Shown in pieces: positions 24,668 to 28,959 of a stretch of DNA of 28,959 nt. Source of the stretch: CAYJIX01 sp964370375 (GTDB lineage: Bacteria; Desulfobacterota; Desulfovibrionia; Desulfovibrionales; Desulfovibrionaceae); NCBI GenBank assembly GCA_964370375.1, contig CAYJIX010000024.1, forward strand, positions 1-28,959. The letters run 5' to 3'. How positions within the stretch are numbered: the first letter of the stretch is position 1; every line of letters starts with the position of its first letter. The notes beneath the pieces were generated by a model. The model worked only from the letters and a program-made list of their open reading frames with translations. It had not been told where the DNA came from and searched no databases. Both the position numbers and the translations under genes were made by a program.

Positions 24668-25495
24668 TTATGCACTAAGCCAGTTCAGCCGAGCAGTCTC
24701 GGCCTGTTGATTCCAAAGATCCAGAAGAAGGTAATCTTCCGGTGTTACCGACGCAAAGCCAGATAGCGCAAGCTCATCCAACACAGCCGTATCGTTGTAG
24801 GCAATAAGGGCTGCACGTAACGCATCACAAACGCTATGCGGTGTTTCAGGCGAAGCTACAAAAAACGGCATGGGCGCAGGAGGAGCAGAGGCAAGCACAC
24901 GCGTTTCTTGCAATTGTTCCGGTGCATGGCGCATTAGCAACGTGTAATAGTAGCTGTCCAATGGTACAATATCTGCCTCATGTTGCACAAGGGCGTCAAG
25001 AGAGCGTTTTGGCGTGTGCAACGGCCCCACATAGCTTTGATACAAGGTGCCCCTTGCGCTATGGGGAAGAAGGGCGCGTCGAACCGCATTGTAACCGGAA
25101 TGAGAATGGGCAACGGTTAAGCCAAGCTTTGAGCCAAAGCTGTCTTCAAGGCATGTCCACGGGCAATCTTTGCGGACTAAAAAATGGGTTGTGTATAAGG
25201 AACCGGAAGGAAGGGGGGAGCCTTCGGCAGCTTCAGCGCAGGGAGCGTCTTGCAAAATAGGCACTGCAATGGCTTTGTGTTGTGCTCCAAAAAGGCGGAA
25301 GGGAAAACCGCACATAAAAACCAATCCAAGGTCAGAGCGACGCCATAAAGCCTCGATATCGGCAGGCCAAGGATGGGGCTTGTGCACAAGCGGTATTTTT
25401 GCTGTTTTGGCAACAGAATCTGTCAGTGTGCGCCATAAATCGGCCACCTTTGGCGTGGCATCATACATCCGCGTATTGGTCTGGTACTGCGTCAT
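24668..25495 (-). CDS. PhnD-like periplasmic-binding-fold protein without signal peptide
   Basis: 275 residues. The sequence resembles phosphate/phosphonate-type substrate-binding proteins (PF12974-like): LWRRSDLGLVFMCGFPFRL (the usual DIGWFGPY-like position), a sensor strand YTTHFLVRKDCPWTCLEDSFGSKLGLTVAHSHSGYNAVRR (hinge region, here cited in parts: residues about 100-140), HEADIVPLDSYYYTLL, and a C-terminal helical tail. The N-terminus MTQYQTNTRMYDATPKVADL has no hydrophobic core, so it should remain in the cytoplasm and is not a normal importer component. No ABC permease or ATPase is nearby. As first gene of the tct operon it may be a cytosolic ligand sensor or an enzyme built on the binding fold. 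Ribosome site weak (GAGA). Family moderately sure; role open. Confidence 0.7.
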   Translation of the reverse strand: MTQYQTNTRMYDATPKVADLWRTLTDSVAKTAKIPLVHKPHPWPADIEALWRRSDLGLVFMCGFPFRLFGAQHKAIAVPILQDAPCAEAAEGSPLPSGSLYTTHFLVRKDCPWTCLEDSFGSKLGLTVAHSHSGYNAVRRALLPHSARGTLYQSYVGPLHTPKRSLDALVQHEADIVPLDSYYYTLLMRHAPEQLQETRVLASAPPAPMPFFVASPETPHSVCDALRAALIAYNDTAVLDELALSGFASVTPEDYLLLDLWNQQAETARLNWLSA

Positions 25496-25533
25496 GCTTT
25501 CTCACAGAGGTTATACGTGTAATGAGTGTGTAC

Positions 25534-25561
25534 ATATTACCATATATTTTTTGATTGTCAA
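25534..25561 (-). promoter_or_regulatory. Promoter of the PhnD-like/tct/lyase operon
   Basis: On the minus strand TTGACA (25561-25556), 16-bp spacer, TAATAT (25539-25534); the operon's first ATG is about 40 nt downstream. The -35 box is directly adjacent to the inverted repeat at 25565-25603. Confidence 0.65.
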
Positions 25562-25564
25562 AAA

Positions 25565-25603
25565 AAATATTGATAGAAATTTTGTATAGCGTTATCAATA
25601 TTT
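25565..25603. promoter_or_regulatory. Putative LysR-type regulator binding site
   Basis: AAATATTGATA (25565-25575) and its exact reverse complement TATCAATATTT (25593-25603), 17 bases apart, lie in the intergenic region between the LysR gene and the operon it faces, ending four bases upstream of the operon's -35 box. LysR proteins bind A+T-rich dyads at this place to activate a divergent operon. The half-sites contain the T-N-A type symmetry expected, though the spacing is longer than a single T-N11-A box. Confidence 0.6.
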
Positions 25604-25839
25604 CTGATGCTACCGCGCAAACCTTGTGCCAGCAGGCTGCCTCAAAAGCGCAGTCTACGTCATAAGATTCGTTTTTTGCTCTGGTCGTGTATCGAAAAAA
25701 GTATGTTTTTTGCTTAAAAAACTTCGTCTTTTTAGTATCTTACTTTTATGGTTAGCCTGTGTTGAATGCATAAAAAGAGCTTTTTTAAAAAAATTGAATG
25801 TAGACCTTTGAAATAGGCTGCCAAGCTGGGGGAACAAGC

Positions 25840-26799
25840 ATGATTGAAAGATTATCGGGTGATTTTATACAATGGTTACGGGCGTTTTACTATGTGGAAA
25901 GCACAGGCAGTGTGTCCGGTGCGGCAGAACGTATGGAATTGCGGCAACCTACGGTAAGCTATTTACTGCAAGCGCTTGAGCGTGACCTTGGCAGCAGGCT
26001 CTTTAGGCGCACAGGCAAGACCATGCGCCTTACCCCTGAGGGGGAAAAACTTAAAGTGCGTTGCGGCCTTCTTTTTGACCTTATCCGCGAAATACGTGCC
26101 GAAGCCAGTCAGGTAGACACGTTGAGCGGTGAAATTAGCCTAGCCACCATCCATACGGTGGGGCAAAATTATTTAGCAGATAAATTGGCCGCCTTTAGCC
26201 TTTTGCATCCTGATGTAACCTTTAGGATTTTTTCCGCAACAGAAATAAATGTGGCGTTAAGCCACATCCTTAGCAGTGATTTGGACATGGGCGTTGTTCC
26301 AGGAGGAGATTTTCCACCTGCTTTAACCAGCCAGCCGCTTTTTTCAAGCCGTCTGGTTCTTGCGGTTTCTCGCCGTTATTCCTTTGAACGAGGTTGGGTT
26401 TTTGATGTTGATGAGCAAGGTTTTTTAAGTGATTTGCTGCAGATAAACAATCTGCCGTTTATTTGTTTTTCAAGCTCGACACATATTGCACGCTACATCG
26501 AAGCAGAACTTAAACGCGCTGGGGCAACACCAAAAATCGTTGCCACAGCCAATAATTCTACGTTACTTATGGAATATGCCAAGGCAGGGCTTGGCCTGAC
26601 TATTTTGGATGATGTCACTTTAAGCCAATGTGCCGATCAATTTACCATATATCCTTTGCGTTGGGAAAAAAATGTACGAACCAATCACTTGGTCACACGC
26701 TCTAGCCGCTATTTACCCCCACAAAGTGTCGCGTTTATAGAGTTTTTGGCTCAAAAAGAAACCAAGGGCCTTGTGGATGCCATGTTGTCTCCCTTGTAA
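25840..26799 (+). CDS. LysR-type transcriptional regulator
   Basis: 319 residues. Winged helix-turn-helix at about 8-68: FIQWLRAFYYVESTGSVSGA, RQPTVSYLLQALERDLGSRLF, RTGKTMRLTPEGE; a linker helix to about 92; then the two-lobed effector domain (SGEISLATIHTVGQNYL, DLDMGVVPGG, PFICFSSST, YAKAGLGLTILDD). Start ATG follows GGGGGAACAAGC. It is transcribed away from the tct/lyase operon and most likely controls it, responding to the imported carboxylate or an intermediate; this is inferred from gene order and the dyad upstream of the operon promoter. Length and order are normal for the CysB/CbbR-like class. Confidence 0.94.
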   Translation: MIERLSGDFIQWLRAFYYVESTGSVSGAAERMELRQPTVSYLLQALERDLGSRLFRRTGKTMRLTPEGEKLKVRCGLLFDLIREIRAEASQVDTLSGEISLATIHTVGQNYLADKLAAFSLLHPDVTFRIFSATEINVALSHILSSDLDMGVVPGGDFPPALTSQPLFSSRLVLAVSRRYSFERGWVFDVDEQGFLSDLLQINNLPFICFSSSTHIARYIEAELKRAGATPKIVATANNSTLLMEYAKAGLGLTILDDVTLSQCADQFTIYPLRWEKNVRTNHLVTRSSRYLPPQSVAFIEFLAQKETKGLVDAMLSPL

Positions 26800-27146
26800 C
26801 TGTTCCAGCTAACTTCTATACTGCCTGCAAGAGCAAACAATCGCTGCGTGAGCATACATGCTGTCTGCTTGTACGGTTACGTGCCAAATAAAACGCGTTT
26901 TTTGCTTTGAATGGTCTACTTCAAAGTGGAAGTATTTTATCATAAGAAAAAGCGAAGATTCATGATACTCTATGAAAAAAGGTGCATTTTTTTTCTCGAA
27001 ATTTTCTAGAAAGTATGCTAGCAAGGACATGCAAGACGTGCCAAAGGGGACAAAATATTGGTTTTGTTGATAAGGCTATACAGCGGATTTGAAAAAAATA
27101 TGTATACAATACAGTATGTTTTGTCTATAGCATACTAAAGGTGACA
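26800..27146. other. Non-coding stretch, LysR gene / tolQ
   Basis: About 350 bp. I see a 12-bp palindrome AAAACGCGTTTT (26890-26901) and a weak hairpin CTTTGAA/TTCAAAG just after it, together a possible LysR-gene terminator (TTTT after the palindrome). The last 100 bp must hold the tol promoter, but no well-spaced boxes stand out. A short minus-strand open frame inside has no ribosome site and looks random. Confidence 0.45.
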
Positions 27147-27830
27147 ATGATGGATATGAGCTTTTTTGCGCTTCTAGCGCAGGCTACCTTGGTGGCCAAG
27201 TTTGTTTTGGTACTGCTTTTAGTGATGAGTTTGACCAGTTGGGCTTTGATGTTTCGTAAATGGTTTGTGTTGCGTGCAGCCATACATAAGGCTGTGGAAG
27301 GAATGGAGCGTTTTAACCGCGCCAGGGATTTGCGCGAGGCAACCCAATCCTTGGGCGGTGATCCTTCGTCCCCCCTTTATGTGGTGGCTCATGAGGGCGT
27401 GTCAGAATTTAACAAGGCAAAAGACGCAGGAAATATTGAAGAAGTTGTTGTAGACAACGTGCGTCGCGCTTTGCGTCAAGGTGTGGGGATGGAGATGAGC
27501 CGCATGCAGGCCTCCCTTTCTTACCTTGCCACAGCAGCCAATACCGCGCCTTTTATCGGGTTGTTTGGTACGGTGTGGGGGATCATGGTGACCTTTCATT
27601 CCATTGGTGCCATGAAGTCAGCCTCTCTTGCCACTGTGGCGCCCGGTATTTCAGAAGCGCTCATCGCAACAGCCATGGGCCTTGCCGTGGCTATTCCTGC
27701 TACTGTGGGCTATAACTCGTTCCAAGGCAAGCTTGTGACGGTGGAAACCTTGTTGGTCAATTTTGCAGGCATGTTTTTGAACAGAGTTCAGCGTGAACTT
27801 AACAGCTTGAAGCCCACATCGCGGGCGTGA
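27147..27830 (+). CDS. tolQ: TolQ (MotA/TolQ/ExbB family proton-channel subunit)
   Basis: 227 residues from the ATG at 27147; AAAGGTG sits 5-6 bases before it, and the GTG at 27141 overlaps that site, so it is not the start. Three membrane helices: about 12-35 (FVLVLLLVMSLTSWALMF), 130-150 (ATAANTAPFIGLFGTVWGIM) and 163-190 (APGISEALIATAMGLAVAIPATVGY), the last two with the family proton-path Thr and Pro residues. TolQ with TolR uses the proton motive force to energise TolA for outer-membrane constriction at division. tolR and a TolA-like gene follow on the same strand. Family alternative ExbB is less likely given length and the TolA-like neighbour. Confidence 0.9.
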   Translation: MMDMSFFALLAQATLVAKFVLVLLLVMSLTSWALMFRKWFVLRAAIHKAVEGMERFNRARDLREATQSLGGDPSSPLYVVAHEGVSEFNKAKDAGNIEEVVVDNVRRALRQGVGMEMSRMQASLSYLATAANTAPFIGLFGTVWGIMVTFHSIGAMKSASLATVAPGISEALIATAMGLAVAIPATVGYNSFQGKLVTVETLLVNFAGMFLNRVQRELNSLKPTSRA

Positions 27831-27937
27831 TAGCGTTTTTGTGGCGTAAGATTTTATATTTACATTAGATTATTTACAGTGTCGCCCATGACCTGCCTAA
27901 AGTCGGCATGGTGCAACGATATATTTTAGGAGGCTAC

Positions 27938-28357
27938 ATGGGATCTTCAGTGGGCGGCAAAAGCCGTTTTGTTGCTGAAATCAATGTCACACCCTTTGTT
28001 GACGTGATGCTGGTGCTGCTTATCATTTTTATGGTAACAGCGCCCATGATGTCTGAAGGCTTAGAGGTGGATTTACCGCAAACCGATTATGTGGAGAATC
28101 TGCCCACAGAGGCGGAAAACATGGTTTTAACGCTGCGTCGCGACGGTACCATTTACCTTGATACGTACAAAGTGCCTTTTGAAGAATTGCAAAGCAAATT
28201 GCAACTCCTTGTGACCGATAAAAATAAACAGCTGTTTTTGCAGGCTGATACCGAAGTCCCTTATGGTGTTGTGGTGGATATCATGGGCAGAATAAGGGCT
28301 GCCGGTATTGAAAAAATGGGCGTTGTGGCACAACGGGCCGATGGCACAAAAGAATAA
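27938..28357 (+). CDS. tolR: TolR (ExbD/TolR family)
   Basis: 139 residues from the ATG at 27938 (AGGAGG four bases upstream); an ATG-like codon at 27908 would add ten residues and lacks a ribosome site. The short cytoplasmic N-terminus ends in EINVTPFVDVMLVLLIIFMV, with the essential membrane Asp in PFVDVMLVLL. The periplasmic domain (about 50-139) has the TolR/ExbD fold strands VVLTLRRDG-like (here MVLTLRRDGTIYLD), KQLFLQADTEVPYGVVVDIM and KMGVVAQ. It forms the stator with TolQ. 107 bp separate it from tolQ. Confidence 0.92.
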   Translation: MGSSVGGKSRFVAEINVTPFVDVMLVLLIIFMVTAPMMSEGLEVDLPQTDYVENLPTEAENMVLTLRRDGTIYLDTYKVPFEELQSKLQLLVTDKNKQLFLQADTEVPYGVVVDIMGRIRAAGIEKMGVVAQRADGTKE

Positions 28358-28444
28358 TACACCTTTATTTAACAATACTTTGTTGCGTCCAAGGCTTAGC
28401 CTGCCATAGCTTTGCAGGCCGCTACGGCGCAAACAGGTTCATAT

Positions 28445-28959
28445 ATGAGCATCCTTAGCTATCTTACTTCGTTAATCCTGCATGGGGCCTTGATGGCGGC
28501 GGTCTTTTTTTGGCCAAGCGCACCGCCCATACAGCTCAATAAGCCCATCATGCAGATCAGCCTGACCATGGGGCCTCCCGGCGGCGATAGGCGACCTTCC
28601 CCTATCCTTGGGCCGCAACGCCCTCCTGAACCGACCAAGGCCGCACCCGTTGCTGTGCCAAACCCAAAACAAGTGGCAGCCCTGCAAGCACCAAAAGATA
28701 TACCAAGCCCTAGCGCAGCTGAAAAACCAGAGCCCAAAGCCGAACCAAAGGCTGAACCAAAACCGGAATCAAAGCCCGAGCCAAAGCCTGCGCCTAAGCC
28801 TGAGCCCAAGCCTGAGCCCAAGCCGGAGCCAAAACCCGAGCCTAAGCCTGAGCCAAAACCCGAGCCTAAGCCGGAGCCAAAGCCCGAGCCAAAGCCTGAG
28901 CCAAAACCTGAACCTAAGCCAGAACCAAAGCCCGCGCCTAAACCTGCGCCAAAAAAAGA
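28445..28959 (+). CDS. tolA: TolA/TonB-like protein, N-terminal part with long KPEP repeat (3' end outside window)
   Basis: Open from the ATG at 28445 to the window end (171 codons), so the C-terminal domain is not visible. Residues about 5-23 (SYLTSLILHGALMAAVFFW) are a signal-anchor helix with the Ser-x3-His motif (SLILH) by which TonB and TolA contact their proton-channel partners. Residues 24-90 are Pro-rich; from about residue 92 the protein is an almost pure Glu-Pro-Lys-Pro repeat with rare Ala or Ser replacing Glu, forming a rigid polyproline spacer across the periplasm. TolA usually has an Ala/Lys/Glu helical spacer while TonB has Glu-Pro/Lys-Pro repeats, so the protein is TonB-like in build but TolA by position. 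CAGG lies seven bases before the start. Confidence 0.8.
   Translation, partial: MSILSYLTSLILHGALMAAVFFWPSAPPIQLNKPIMQISLTMGPPGGDRRPSPILGPQRPPEPTKAAPVAVPNPKQVAALQAPKDIPSPSAAEKPEPKAEPKAEPKPESKPEPKPAPKPEPKPEPKPEPKPEPKPEPKPEPKPEPKPEPKPEPKPEPKPEPKPAPKPAPKK

Larger units (their letters stand above)
25496..25839. other. Divergent intergenic region, tct operon / LysR gene
   Basis: 344 bp, A+T-rich. The left third contains the operon promoter and the inverted repeat described separately. The right two thirds, up to the LysR gene, show no clear gene; the LysR promoter was not identified, and the distance is unusually large for a classic shared divergent promoter. Confidence 0.5.

Noticed and set aside
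26809..27030. Possible 73-residue gene on the minus strand
   Set aside because: No ribosome site, no recognisable family, A+T-driven composition, and it overlaps the region where the tol promoter is expected.
28459..28821. Gly-rich 120-residue open frame on the minus strand
   Set aside because: It is the antisense of the EPKP repeat; its Gly/Ser/Phe repeats follow from the repeat DNA.

Overview
The window looks like a chromosomal stretch of a Gram-negative, flagellated, probably anaerobic or microaerophilic bacterium. The evidence is a Tol cluster, a C-terminal-Phe outer-membrane barrel, many Sec signal peptides, a seven-ligand bacteriohemerythrin, a chemoreceptor and two PAS-rich hybrid kinases. 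The mix would fit a host-associated Desulfovibrionaceae-like organism, but this is an inference; no rRNA or taxonomic marker is present. A run of 100 N at 8762-8861 shows it is a draft scaffold.

Layout. (1) 1-663: 3' part of an AT-rich HipA-like kinase gene cut by the window edge. (2) 735-6929: two paralogous soluble hybrid histidine kinases on the minus strand, each with four PAS units, HisKA, HATPase and a receiver. They are separated by a ~200-bp MITE-like element and a perfect palindrome. (3) 7460-13163: small genes: a SpoT-like HD hydrolase, a DUF1643 protein, the assembly gap, bacteriohemerythrin, a Cache-HAMP-PAS chemoreceptor with a four-Cys PAS, and a YpsA/SLOG protein. (4) 13533-16552: four secreted proteins in a row (an orphan with a novel C-terminal domain, an ankyrin protein carrying the same domain, a BspA-type LRR protein, another orphan), closed by a strong terminator and facing a convergent outer-membrane barrel. 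(5) 18087-18611: ridA and a complete tRNA-Ala(GGC). (6) 18791-26799: a LysR regulator divergent from a six-gene minus-strand unit: a PhnD-like protein without signal peptide, TctC-TctB-TctA tripartite transporter, an ornithine-cyclodeaminase/mu-crystallin family reductase, and a secreted aromatic-amino-acid-lyase-family protein. A consensus-like promoter with an 11-bp inverted repeat just upstream of its -35 box is the likely LysR control site. (7) 27147-end: tolQ, tolR and the start of a TolA/TonB-like gene with a long Lys-Pro-Glu-Pro repeat, cut by the right edge.

The most unusual content is region 6. The lyase homologue has Gly-Val-Gly-Asp where the family has Gly-Ala-Ser-Gly-Asp, so it lacks the Ser needed to form the MIO electrophile, and it is predicted to be exported. 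It sits in an operon with a solute importer and an imine/ketimine-type reductase, suggesting an undescribed uptake-and-conversion module for an amino or organic acid. The second candidate is the secreted-protein operon of region 4, with an uncharacterised ~105-residue domain attached to two different N-terminal parts.
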